This document shows, piece after piece, positions 17,971 to 26,805 of a stretch of DNA of 64,000 bases; within the stretch, counting starts at the first letter, position 1; every line of letters begins with the position of its first letter. Source of the DNA: Methanospirillum stamsii (GTDB taxonomy: Archaea; Halobacteriota; Methanomicrobia; Methanomicrobiales; Methanospirillaceae); the NCBI RefSeq assembly GCF_046244385.1, contig NZ_CP176366.1, positions 124,001 through 188,000 of the forward strand. Reading direction: 5' to 3'. Position numbers and translations under genes: made by a program. The notes beneath the pieces are model-generated. The model saw only the letters and a list, made by a program, of their open reading frames with translations, searched no databases and was not told the DNA's origin.

Positions 17971-18446
17971 AATTCACAGGTTACCTTGTAATAGTCATTT
18001 GAAATTCACACATATAATTAGTTACGATTTTATCAAAAAGTAATATTTATTATATTTTTAATGAATATCAAACTATGCCTTTTGGTTTTTTACGTATCCG
18101 AAAAATTTTTGGAACCCATCAGATTTTGTTACTGATGATAATCCTCTTGTTTGCGGCCTGCTTTGTAATGCCCTCCATGGGAGATTCGACCGGAGCAGGT
18201 GAGACACGGATCATCACCGATATGCGAGGGGTTGACGTCACCATCCCGGATGAACCGCAACGTGTTGTTACTATGAGCAGATCTCTTATCGACACCGCCA
18301 TGTACATTTTCGGGGTCGAAGACAGGATTGTTGGGGGGAGTTTCTATCAGAAACCAGTTGCACCAAATGAGTATGTCTGGAATGGGAAAGATTACACCGT
18401 CGATACCTGGATCGGAAAAGTTCTGAATCCGAATCTGAATTCGGTC

Positions 18447-18452
18447 GTAAAT
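18447..18452. repeat. Target site duplication, left copy (GTAAAT)
   Basis: GTAAAT directly precedes the TG terminus of the IS21-family element and is repeated at 21000-21005 just after its CA terminus. Both copies lie in the same codon phase of the interrupted gene. Confidence 0.85.
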
Positions 18453-18593
18453 TGTTTTTTACCATTCAAAATTGACCAGGTAGGACCATTGCTTTTTGAC
18501 CAGCCCTAAGTTGAATGTGATATTCCTAATAGAAAAAATTATCGCTAACATCAAGATAAGGAAGGGTGGCTTCGCCCCCCTCCCTTACACTCA

Positions 18594-18638
18594 CCCCCTG
18601 AGCAGGATAGGCTCGGGGGAATGGGTAAACATTCCCCC
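18594..18638 (-). other. Two mutually exclusive hairpins downstream of istB
   Basis: GGGGGAATG (18615-18623) pairs perfectly with CATTCCCCC (18630-18638) across a 6-nt loop. The same GGGGG block with GCTC (18611-18619) also pairs with CCCCC-t-GAGC (18594-18603). Only one stem can form at a time. They lie about 40 bp beyond the istB stop, inside the element, and may act as a terminator or as a barrier to read-through. Confidence 0.5.
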
Positions 18639-18679
18639 TTCGCGGAAAATTCGATTTTCTTAAAATTATCCTGGAACGT

Positions 18680-19396
18680 TCAATTATTAGTTCTTCTTCT
18701 GAAACTGGATCCATTCATATTCAGAATCATGGCTCTGTGAGTTATTCTATCCAATAATGCTGCTGTAAGGGTTTTATCATGGAATATTCTGACCCAATCA
18801 GAAAACGCCAGGTTTGTCGTAATGATTGTACTTGCAATCTCATGTCTGGCAGCAAGAAGTTGAAACAGAAGTTCTGAACCTTCAATGTCAAAGGTAACAT
18901 ATCCCAGTTCATCCAGAATCAGTAACTCTACTTTCTTGAACTGTTTCATAGCCAGAGTGATTCTTCCTAAACGTTTTGCTTCCAGGAATTCATTGATCAA
19001 ACCGGATGCAGTTTTAAATAGCACCTTAAGGTTATTCTCGCATGCATAGACTCCGGTAGCAACTGCAAGATGAGTCTTTCCCGTACCAGAATTCCCAATC
19101 ATCACCACATTCTTTTTTTCAGTTACGAAATCCAAAGTCTGTAACTCAGGAATGGCATTTCTTCCATCTTGCGGAAGAGCATCTAAAACCAGATCGTCAA
19201 ACCGTTTTTGAGTAGGAAATCCTGCCAGTTTGAGTGCTCTGATCTGTCTGCTCATCATTCTCACATCAAGTTCAGCTCTACATGCAGCAATCAGAAACTC
19301 CTCAATCCCAGGATTCTCACTTTGATGTTCCTGTGTAAACTGATACATACCTGAAATATGGAGTTGTTTACACAGAGATTCAAGTTCTTCAGTCAT
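18680..19396 (-). CDS. istB: IS21-family helper ATPase IstB
   Basis: 238 residues, the usual IstB size. It is an AAA+ ATPase with Walker A IGNSGTGKTHLA, Walker B LLILDELGYV and a sensor region STIITTNLAFSDW, preceded by the IstB N-terminal helical domain (EFLIAACRAELDVRMMSRQI). IstB assembles on DNA to select the target and stimulate IstA. Its start overlaps the istA stop by 4 bp, as in most IS21 elements. Confidence 0.95.
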   Translation of the reverse strand: MTEELESLCKQLHISGMYQFTQEHQSENPGIEEFLIAACRAELDVRMMSRQIRALKLAGFPTQKRFDDLVLDALPQDGRNAIPELQTLDFVTEKKNVVMIGNSGTGKTHLAVATGVYACENNLKVLFKTASGLINEFLEAKRLGRITLAMKQFKKVELLILDELGYVTFDIEGSELLFQLLAARHEIASTIITTNLAFSDWVRIFHDKTLTAALLDRITHRAMILNMNGSSFRRRTNN

Positions 19397-20880
19397 GCTT
19401 CACACCTCATGATGTGATCGTAGATCGTGAGATCCGGTTCAGCGACAATAACGGGATCCACAATTTCAAGTGGTTCAATCATTGGGTTAAGATTCTGGAA
19501 CAAGAACAATCTCAGGGTGTCATATCCAGGTACAATTCCGTTTTCGGCCAAGTGATCAATTGCATAGATCAAACCTTCAGCAGAGGTTGTCTGAATCAGT
19601 TTTAATATCTCGATAAATTCCAGTGGTGAATCAAGATAATAGTCTTTATACAAGTTCTGGACTTTCTCATGCAATTGACCCAGAACTTTTGAGTGCCTAA
19701 GAGCTCCGGGTTTCTTTTCGAAAGTCTTCAGATAATGAGTGATGTCAAGTGAATAGTTGCCTTTTCCATACAACCGCTGATGCGAAGCAATTATGGCAAT
19801 TCCATCAGTCAGGTCTATCCTATCAACAAATATCTTCAGGGTTATTGAACGTGGACGGAAGGTGTCAGGCACAGAGTAGTAATTGCCTTCAAAAACGACC
19901 AGAGAATACTTTGAAATCTTTGCACTTCTGGTGAAATAATTGGAGTACTCCAGAGTGGGTAACGGTTTCATTTTTTCCTGTTCTCGTACTAGTCCTTCTT
20001 TGGGAGGTAATTCACGGCGATAGACCTGTTTTTGATTGATATGGTGTAAGGATTCGATGAGCCAGTCCTGGGCTTCTGTGAAGGATTCAAATGAATTTCG
20101 TTCACTAAATGCCTGGGAACGAATATATCCGACACTTTCCTCATCGGTTCCTTTCTCATGAGGTGACCTGATATTGCAGACATCGTATGAAAATCCATAG
20201 TGAACGGCGAATCGGATAAACGAGTTCTGAAAGATTTTCCGATGATAGTCAAAGACTGCAAGCAGATTGTCATAAAAGACAATTTCGGGTAAACCGCAAA
20301 TCTCATTGAAAAACTGAATGTGGCAGTCAATTACTTCCTGCTGACTTTCTTTTCGATATATTCTGGCAAAACGATAGAGTGAATCAGTCAAAACCATGAC
20401 TGCAAGGTAAACCCGGGTCCAGACTCCCTGAATGTTAAGAGTCACTTCACCCCAGTCAAATTCAGCACGGTAACCGGGTTCAGGACTCTGGAGAATGAAG
20501 ACCTCACGACTCTTCTGATCATGTTTCCAGTCCTGTATGATCCGTTTGGTGGTTGTGTAACTGATCTGATGTCCGGATTGAACGATATGATGGTGAATCT
20601 GACGCCCATTCATTCGTTGTTTTCTGGGTCGATCTTCATTGGATTCTAGCAAGGTATGAATCTGGTCAATGATATCGTCAGTGACTATCCGGCGGGGTTG
20701 ATGAATAGTCCTGGATTCAGGAAGTATTTCTGTTCGTATTCCGTCTCGAACTTCGGATAATTGCCGAAGATACTTTTTAACCGTATTTCGGGATATGTGT
20801 AATTCTCTGGCTACTTGGGAATAAGAACCGTAAAGGTGGTATAAGGTAGCCATTCGTTGTACATCTGCCATCGTTTTCAC
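19393..20880 (-). CDS. istA: IS21-family transposase IstA
   Basis: 495 residues. The N-terminal helix-turn-helix is YGSYSQVARELHISRNTVKK, followed by an integrase core with acidic residues in RAEFDWGEV, EIVFYDNLLAV and a downstream Glu (GTDEESVGYI region), and a C-terminal DNA-binding tail. It is encoded as the first gene of the element, starting 119 bp inside the right-hand terminus. No frameshift is seen, so it appears functional. Confidence 0.95.
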   Translation of the reverse strand: MKTMADVQRMATLYHLYGSYSQVARELHISRNTVKKYLRQLSEVRDGIRTEILPESRTIHQPRRIVTDDIIDQIHTLLESNEDRPRKQRMNGRQIHHHIVQSGHQISYTTTKRIIQDWKHDQKSREVFILQSPEPGYRAEFDWGEVTLNIQGVWTRVYLAVMVLTDSLYRFARIYRKESQQEVIDCHIQFFNEICGLPEIVFYDNLLAVFDYHRKIFQNSFIRFAVHYGFSYDVCNIRSPHEKGTDEESVGYIRSQAFSERNSFESFTEAQDWLIESLHHINQKQVYRRELPPKEGLVREQEKMKPLPTLEYSNYFTRSAKISKYSLVVFEGNYYSVPDTFRPRSITLKIFVDRIDLTDGIAIIASHQRLYGKGNYSLDITHYLKTFEKKPGALRHSKVLGQLHEKVQNLYKDYYLDSPLEFIEILKLIQTTSAEGLIYAIDHLAENGIVPGYDTLRLFLFQNLNPMIEPLEIVDPVIVAEPDLTIYDHIMRCEA

Positions 20881-20999
20881 CTGCCTATCCCCTCCTTTTA
20901 CATGCGGAGGGAATTGATCTGTCTCCTTAAAATAGGGTGGTCAAAAACGAATGGGCGCGGCTTTATATGCCTCTGGTCAAGAAGGGATGGGCGTTAACA

Positions 21000-21005
21000 G
21001 TAAAT
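21000..21005. repeat. Target site duplication, right copy (GTAAAT)
   Basis: Second copy of GTAAAT, directly after the CA terminus at 20999 and followed in frame by the codons for VGALGSG of the interrupted binding protein. Confidence 0.85.
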
Positions 21006-21879
21006 GTTGGGGCATTAGGCTCCGGACCATATGGTAAAGCAAATGTCGAGACCATTGCAAATCTGAACCCGGATCTTTTAATTTTACGCGACATGGGTTC
21101 AGCTAAAGAAGAAACGGATAAATTTCTAACGCAAATCGAATCAATGGGTATTCCAGTTGTGGTTTTGCAGTACCCGGATTGTTACGAAAATCCTAAAGTT
21201 GATACAATTTATGATGAGATAGAACTTTTAGGTCAAATCTTTAAAAAAGAAGATAAAGCGGAAGAAATTGTAAAGACAATGCAGGATGCCGTTGATGATG
21301 TAACCAGTAAAACACATGACATCCCTGAAGATGAAATAAAATCCGTCCTGTATTTTGGAGCACCAACCAGTGCACTCACGAAAGGTGGTGTTGGCCAGGC
21401 ATTTGGTCTTGGAACGGTTGAAGTTGCACAGATGGAAGATCTGGTCAATGTAAGAAATGTCTACCAGGATAAAGGGAATAACCTCATCTCTTCAGAACAG
21501 ATGCTGGCACTTGATCCTGATGTAATCATTCTTCCGACCTGGAGTGGGTATCATCCGCCACGTCAGTTATACGAATCAAATTATACAAATATCCAGGAAA
21601 TGCGGGCACTGAAAGATGGACAAGTGTATTCACTCACCGCAACTCCCTGTAAATCAGAACGTCTTGAATTCCCGATAAACGTAATGATTGCAGCAAAGGC
21701 TACTTATCCAGATAGATTCGCCGATGTTGATTTGAAGACCTGGATACATGACTACATCGTAAAATTGTATAACACCGATGAAACGATGACGCAAAAAATC
21801 ATGGATGCACTGATGCTTGAATACCTGGAGATTGTGAACTGATTCGGGAAAAACCTTCCCAATTTTAAGAGAGATATCT

Positions 21880-22638
21880 ATGAAACTAATTATCTGTGGT
21901 AAAGGGGGTAGCGGAAAAAGTACCCTAACAGCAATGCTTGCACATGAATATGCCCGAAAAAATTTCCGGGTTTTAGTAGTTGATACAGATGAATCCAATA
22001 TTGGTCTTCACCGGCTCATTGGAATTGATGCTCCTGTCGACCTGATGGAATATTTCGGGGGGAGACCAGGTATGAAGGAGAAGATCATGGCTGCTGCTCC
22101 GGATTATGCAAAAGTAAAACTTATCGAAGAACCATGGAAATTTGACTCAATTCCAGCCGATTATGTTTCAAGAAAGGATAACATTGCATTAGTATCAATC
22201 GGAAAAATTCAGCATTCTGGAGAAGGTTGTGCCTGCCCAATGGGTATGCTTTCCAGACAATTCCTGCAGTCATTACAACTTGCTGAAAATGATATCGTAA
22301 TTACCGATACGGAAGCAGGGATTGAACATTTCGGACGAGGTATTGATGAAGAAGCAGATGGGATCCTTATGGTTCTCGATCCCTCATTTGAGTCAGTTGG
22401 ACTTGCAGAAAAAATTACAACCATAACAGATGGAATGGGTATATCTTTGTATTTCATCTTAAACCGGGTTAATTCAGAAATGAGTGCAACAATTCGTAAG
22501 AAGCTTTCTAAACCAGGCAATATTATTGCAGAAATTCCTGATGATCCAGATATTTTGTCAACAGGTCTTTCTGGTGATGCAATCACCCGCCAGTATGCCC
22601 CAATTGAGGCGTTGATAAAAGAAATTCCAAATAATTAA
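21880..22638 (+). CDS. CooC-like metallochaperone ATPase (SIMIBI P-loop)
   Basis: 252 residues. The deviant Walker A GKGGSGKST begins at residue 7, followed by VDTDESNIGLHRLIG, then GEGCACPMG with Cys117 and Cys119. The last is the CXC motif through which CooC dimers bind nickel (established for CooC of CO dehydrogenase maturation). TDTEAGIEHFGRG and ILNRVNSE complete the pattern. No CO dehydrogenase gene is in the window. The gene sits 37 bp after SBP D and just before a methyltransferase, so it may insert or handle the imported metal (inference). The upstream IS could reduce its expression. Confidence 0.87.
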   Translation: MKLIICGKGGSGKSTLTAMLAHEYARKNFRVLVVDTDESNIGLHRLIGIDAPVDLMEYFGGRPGMKEKIMAAAPDYAKVKLIEEPWKFDSIPADYVSRKDNIALVSIGKIQHSGEGCACPMGMLSRQFLQSLQLAENDIVITDTEAGIEHFGRGIDEEADGILMVLDPSFESVGLAEKITTITDGMGISLYFILNRVNSEMSATIRKKLSKPGNIIAEIPDDPDILSTGLSGDAITRQYAPIEALIKEIPNN

Positions 22639-22689
22639 TTTTTTAAATTTCTTTTTTTGTTGAAAAAAGTCGTAAATTATTATGATATT

Positions 22690-23538
22690 ATGAAAATAGA
22701 CTGGAATGAACAATGGAAAACGATGATGTCGGATAGCATGAATAACAGGGGAGATTCTGCTGCGATATCATGCCCACGTTACTGGGACACTCCGGAAAGA
22801 GCACGAGATTATTTAAAAAACTATGGCTGTGATTCAGACATTAACAAAAACCGTGAAAAATTGATCCAGGAGTTACACCTCAAACCGGATTCGCAGGTTC
22901 TTGAGATTGGCCCTGGGCCGGGAGTTCTGACCATCCCAATGGCCCGGATGGCAGGACAGGTCACCGTAGTAGAACCATCAGCGGGGATGGCAACAGTACT
23001 TCATGAACGGATAGAATCAGAGAACATCCAAAATATTTCTCTTATTCAAAAGCGATGGGAGGATGTTAATCCGGATGATTTTGATAACAAATTCGATCTT
23101 GTTCTGGCATCCTATTCTCTGGGAATGCATGATATAAAAGCCGCAATAGAGAAGATGAATTCAATCTGCCAGGAGAAGGTAGTCCTGTTCTGGCATGCAG
23201 ATATCCCTCAGTTTGAACTGTTATATTCCATGGTCTGGCCGGATTTATTTGGAAGAGAATATATATCCGGTCCAAAAAGTGATGTTCTTTTTAATGTACT
23301 GTATGAAATGGGGATATATCCCTCCGTTGAATATCATGAATTCATCCAGAAACAGACTTTTTCATCTATCCAGGCTCTTGAAGACTATTTCAGGTATCAA
23401 CATTATCTGGAACTAGACTCATCAGTTTCCGGATTCCAGAAATACTTTGAAAAATTCATTCAGGAAGAAAACGGGGTATTCACCCACTATGAACGATTGC
23501 CCGGCATGAAATTTCAATGGAAGGCAGAGAATAATTAA
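22690..23538 (+). CDS. Class I SAM-dependent methyltransferase in transport operon
   Basis: 282 residues from ATG 22690 (MKIDWNEQWK); an upstream TTG at 22657 is possible but less likely. Motif I is VLEIGPGPGVLTIPMAR, the strand-2 acid is in VVEPSAGMA, then KRWEDVNPDDF, VLASYSLGMHD and EMGIYPSVEYHEF. It is paralogous to the methyltransferase at 10256-11071, and both occur with BtuF-like genes. It lies between the CooC-like ATPase and SBP E. The substrate is unknown; an imported metal ligand or a metallophore is a reasonable guess. Confidence 0.85.
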   Translation: MKIDWNEQWKTMMSDSMNNRGDSAAISCPRYWDTPERARDYLKNYGCDSDINKNREKLIQELHLKPDSQVLEIGPGPGVLTIPMARMAGQVTVVEPSAGMATVLHERIESENIQNISLIQKRWEDVNPDDFDNKFDLVLASYSLGMHDIKAAIEKMNSICQEKVVLFWHADIPQFELLYSMVWPDLFGREYISGPKSDVLFNVLYEMGIYPSVEYHEFIQKQTFSSIQALEDYFRYQHYLELDSSVSGFQKYFEKFIQEENGVFTHYERLPGMKFQWKAENN

Positions 23539-23595
23539 CAAAATGAACAATTTTAACCACTAAAAATTTCGAAAAAATTAACAGGGAAAGATAAT

Positions 23596-24783
23596 ATGTC
23601 TAAACTCTTCAACGCAATCATAATTCTTACTCTGATTCTCGGAGTAGGTATCGTATCGGTATCAGCGGAAAAAGTTGTCACAGATAGCAGAGGAACTTCG
23701 GTAACACTTCCGGACCAGATATCCCAGGTTATTACCATTGGAGATGGATTACTGGAAAGTGTCATGTACAAATTTGGTGTCCTGGATACTTTAGTTGGTG
23801 TCGGCTCCAATGGCCTTACTACAACTTCCAATTATTCATTTGAGACAACATCGGGTGAAAAATTTGCTATTGATGGTGGAATGAACACCATTGGAGCGTT
23901 ATATCCGGATATTGCAAACCTTCCTGTCGTTGCAGCTTACAACTCTCCCCCAAATTATGAGATAATTGCAGAATTAAAACCGGATGTGGTAATTATCCGT
24001 GCCGGGGACTGCACATTTTACCAGAGTGATGAGTCGATGAAAAAAACCGTTGAACGGATTGAATCACTTGGAATTCCGGTTGTAGTTACCTATGGACCGA
24101 ACATGAAAGGACGGGACAACAATAATGCAGATGTTTCTGCAATTTCGGATGAAATAAAAATCCTTGGGCAGGTATTTGACAAACAAACGGAAGCAGAGGA
24201 ATTATCAGGGTACCTCGAAACACAGGTGAACCTCATTAAAGAGAGAACTAAGGATATTCCGGAAGATCAAAAAACCACGGTATTATTACTCGGTCTCTCA
24301 CCAGAAACCAGGAAAAGTGGTGCTGCAGCGGATGCATGGGGAACAGATTCTGTTGAGTCATTTTTTGTTGAAGAGATTGCAAATGCAAAAAACGCTTACA
24401 ATGAACCCGGACAGATTGTAAAATTAAATGCCGAACAGATTCTTGCCCTGGATCCTGATGTTATTTTACTGCCTACCGACTGGGGATTCCACCCCGCACG
24501 GGAATTATATGAGGCCCCATATTACCAGATGCTTCAGGAGATGAGAGCAGTTAAAGATAAAAAGGTCTATTCACTGCCATGGTTGCCATCAAACTGTGAT
24601 AAAAGACTTGAATACCCAATCGAAATGATGATTATCGCAAAAGCAGCATATCCGGATAAATTTGCAGATATTAATTTAGGGGACTGGATTTCTGATTTTT
24701 ATCAGAATGTATATAACGTAGATGAAAAGGGAGCAGAAACGTTATTATCTGCCCAGTGGTTAGATTGGACAGTAAATAATTAA
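23596..24783 (+). CDS. BtuF/FepB-type substrate-binding protein (SBP E)
   Basis: 395 residues. A short signal peptide ends at VSVSA-EKV without a lipobox, followed by VVTDSRGTSVTLPDQISQVI, MYKFGVLDTLVGVGS, IIAELKPDVVIIRAGDC, LGIPVVVTYGP, EQILALDPDVILLP and EMRAVKDKKVYSLP. It is closest in layout to SBPs B, C and D. It is the last gene of the plus-strand half of the second import locus and is followed by a T-tract terminator. It probably shares the permease 16891-17970. Confidence 0.88.
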   Translation: MSKLFNAIIILTLILGVGIVSVSAEKVVTDSRGTSVTLPDQISQVITIGDGLLESVMYKFGVLDTLVGVGSNGLTTTSNYSFETTSGEKFAIDGGMNTIGALYPDIANLPVVAAYNSPPNYEIIAELKPDVVIIRAGDCTFYQSDESMKKTVERIESLGIPVVVTYGPNMKGRDNNNADVSAISDEIKILGQVFDKQTEAEELSGYLETQVNLIKERTKDIPEDQKTTVLLLGLSPETRKSGAAADAWGTDSVESFFVEEIANAKNAYNEPGQIVKLNAEQILALDPDVILLPTDWGFHPARELYEAPYYQMLQEMRAVKDKKVYSLPWLPSNCDKRLEYPIEMMIIAKAAYPDKFADINLGDWISDFYQNVYNVDEKGAETLLSAQWLDWTVNN

Positions 24784-24800
24784 ATTTTTTTCTTTTTTTC
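24784..24800 (+). terminator. T-rich terminator after SBP E
   Basis: ATTTTTTTCTTTTTTTC follows the SBP E stop codon immediately, typical of archaeal intrinsic termination. Confidence 0.55.
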
Positions 24801-25062
24801 ACGATATTACACTCAATCTCTCCTACCGGAGAATTTTTTTTAAAACGGTTAGCGAATTTTTGTATAATTTAGGGAAGACGCAATTATTCAATGAAATTTT
24901 GGTTCACCCTAATATGACCCAAATTATCAAAATATACGTATCACTGTTTAGAAAAAAAATATCAAATTTGGAAAAAAGAACGATGAATTTACAAAAGAAT
25001 TTCAAAGAAGATACTAATACGAAGGTGAGATTATAAGCACATTAACAAGATTTCAAAAATAT

Positions 25063-26805
25063 ATGGTTGGCAGAAAGTATTTACTTCCTGCATCACTCGT
25101 GATATCAGCGATAAGTTCCCTGCTTGGCATTATACCTCTGATATTCATATGGCTTATTATCAGGGAATTCCTCAATCCGACATCGGAAACATCGCAGACC
25201 CTCATTAGTACCTATGCATGGTGGGCTGCCTTTACAGCAGTAGCGGGCATTGCCATTTATTTCCTGGCCCTTTGTATTTCCCATCTTGCTGCATTCCGGG
25301 TAGAGGTCGAGATGCGAAAACAGTCAATGGAAAAGATAGTATCTTTTCCCCTGGGATTCTTTGATAACAACACCTGCGGACGCATCCGGAAGATTATCGA
25401 TGATAACGCCTCTACAACGCATATGTTTCTTGCCCATCAACTCCCCGATTTAGCAGGCAGCATCGTTGTACCGGTTATATCACTGATTTTGATCTTTATC
25501 TTTGACTGGCGACTCGGTTTAGCCTGCCTGGTACCTCTTGTCATTGCTTTTGGATTAATGAGCTTTGCAATGGGAGTCAGGGGACGATATTTCCTGAAAA
25601 TGTACATGGACTCGCTTGAGGAGATGAACACCGAAGCAGTCGAGTATGTTCGTGGAATACCTGTTGTAAAAGTGTTTCAGCAGACCGTCTACTCTTTTAA
25701 GAATTTTCAAAAGAGTATAATGAACTACAAAGAGATGGTTTCCAAACATGCGATCTCATGGGAAAACCCAATGACCGCATATATAGTGGGCATCCACAGT
25801 TTTGCCTTCATACTCATACCGGTTGCCATCCTCATGATCGGTAATTCCGCGAACTATGGTACCATCATTGTAAATCTTCTCTTTTACATCCTCCTCACTC
25901 CTGTCTTTGCTCAAAGCATCATGAGGAGCATGTATATCAGGCATGCAATGCACGAGGCTGAAGAAGCTATCAACCGAATTGATGAACTTACCAATGTACA
26001 GCCCCTGCCGGTATCATCAAGCCCGAAACCCCTACAGGGAAATGAGATCCGGTTTGAAAACGTATCGTTCAGGTATCCCGGCAATACGGAGAAAGCTATC
26101 GATAACATCAGCTTTACCGTTCCCGAAGGAAAGACGTTTGCTCTGGTTGGTCCGTCAGGTAGCGGGAAGACCACCATTGCACGTCTTGTTCCCCGTTTCT
26201 GGGATGTAGATGAAGGAAAAGTCTTCATCGGAGGAAGTGATGTAAAGGAGATTAACCCGAAGGAACTCATGCAGAACATATCATTCGTATTCCAGAATAC
26301 CCATCTTTTCAAAGTCAGCCTTTTTGATAATATCCGGTACGGCAATCCTGATGTAACCCACGAAATGGTTGAATCTGCACTGGAAAAAGCACAATGCAGA
26401 GAAATAATCGACAGATTGCCGCAGGGACTAGATACTAAGATAGGAACAGAGGGAACATACCTTTCCGGAGGAGAACAACAGAGAATAGTATTAGCCCGTG
26501 CCATGCTAAAGGATGCTCCCATCGTGGTACTGGACGAGGCCACTGCATTCACCGATCCAGAGAACGAGCACCTGATACTGGAGGCACTCGGAAAACTCAC
26601 AGAAGGCAGGACTGTGCTCATGATCGCTCACAGACTTACGAGTGTAGTGGACGTTGACACTATCCTGGTTATCGAAAACGGAAAGATAGCCGAGCAGGGC
26701 AATCATCAGGAATTGCTAGGAATGAATGGCATTTACACGAAGATGTGGAATGAATATCAGAGATCGGTTCAATGGACTATAGGAAGGGAGGCTGCCCATG
26801 TATGA
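25063..26805 (+). CDS. ABC transporter, fused membrane/ATPase half (first subunit of heterodimer)
   Basis: 580 residues from ATG 25063. A six-helix exporter-fold domain (about 1-310) is followed by an ATPase with Walker A LVGPSGSGKTT, signature YLSGGEQQRIVLARAML, Walker B IVVLDEATAFTDPENE and IAHRL. The frame stays open upstream, and the residues read as STLTRFQKY before the ATG. A Shine-Dalgarno-like AAGGTGAG at 25022 sits just before an ATA at 25033, so translation may begin there on a non-standard codon. Paired half-transporters of this type include YbtPQ/IrtAB, which import ferric siderophores despite the exporter fold, as well as drug exporters. The partner gene overlaps by 8 bp. Confidence 0.88.
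   Translation: MVGRKYLLPASLVISAISSLLGIIPLIFIWLIIREFLNPTSETSQTLISTYAWWAAFTAVAGIAIYFLALCISHLAAFRVEVEMRKQSMEKIVSFPLGFFDNNTCGRIRKIIDDNASTTHMFLAHQLPDLAGSIVVPVISLILIFIFDWRLGLACLVPLVIAFGLMSFAMGVRGRYFLKMYMDSLEEMNTEAVEYVRGIPVVKVFQQTVYSFKNFQKSIMNYKEMVSKHAISWENPMTAYIVGIHSFAFILIPVAILMIGNSANYGTIIVNLLFYILLTPVFAQSIMRSMYIRHAMHEAEEAINRIDELTNVQPLPVSSSPKPLQGNEIRFENVSFRYPGNTEKAIDNISFTVPEGKTFALVGPSGSGKTTIARLVPRFWDVDEGKVFIGGSDVKEINPKELMQNISFVFQNTHLFKVSLFDNIRYGNPDVTHEMVESALEKAQCREIIDRLPQGLDTKIGTEGTYLSGGEQQRIVLARAMLKDAPIVVLDEATAFTDPENEHLILEALGKLTEGRTVLMIAHRLTSVVDVDTILVIENGKIAEQGNHQELLGMNGIYTKMWNEYQRSVQWTIGREAAHV

Larger units (their letters stand above)
18453..20999 (-). mobile_element. IS21-family insertion sequence, complete, 2547 bp
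   Basis: The element has TG...CA ends, a 6-bp target duplication and 27-bp imperfect terminal inverted repeats (18453-18479 and 20973-20999). The repeats share TGTT at the tip and TTGACCAG at the inner end at identical spacing. Further TTTTTGACCA-type repeats lie just inside each end (near 18488 and 20941), the multiple terminal repeats typical of IS21. It carries overlapping istA and istB on the minus strand. All parts look intact, so it may be active. Confidence 0.9.
18075..21842 (+). pseudogene. BtuF/FepB-type substrate-binding protein split by IS21-family insertion (SBP D)
   Basis: The 5' part (18075-18452) has a signal region, the opening RIITDMRGVDVTIPDEPQRVV and MYIFGVEDRIVGGS. The 3' part (from 21006) resumes at VGALGSGPYG and continues with VETIANLNPDLLILRD, IPVVVLQYPDC, EQMLALDPDVIILP and the family C-terminus. 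Removing the element (18453-20999) plus one GTAAAT copy joins the codons for SVVN and VGAL in frame. The result is a 404-residue protein, the size of neighbours B, C and E. Apart from the insertion no damage is visible, so the event looks recent. The intact gene would head an operon with the CooC-like ATPase, a methyltransferase and SBP E. Confidence 0.9.

Noticed and set aside
18466..20946. TCAAAA direct repeat as the target duplication of the IS21 element
   Set aside because: It also gives an in-frame join, but the implied ends lack TG/CA and matching terminal repeats. GTAAAT with TG/CA ends and 27-bp repeats restores a better SBP sequence.
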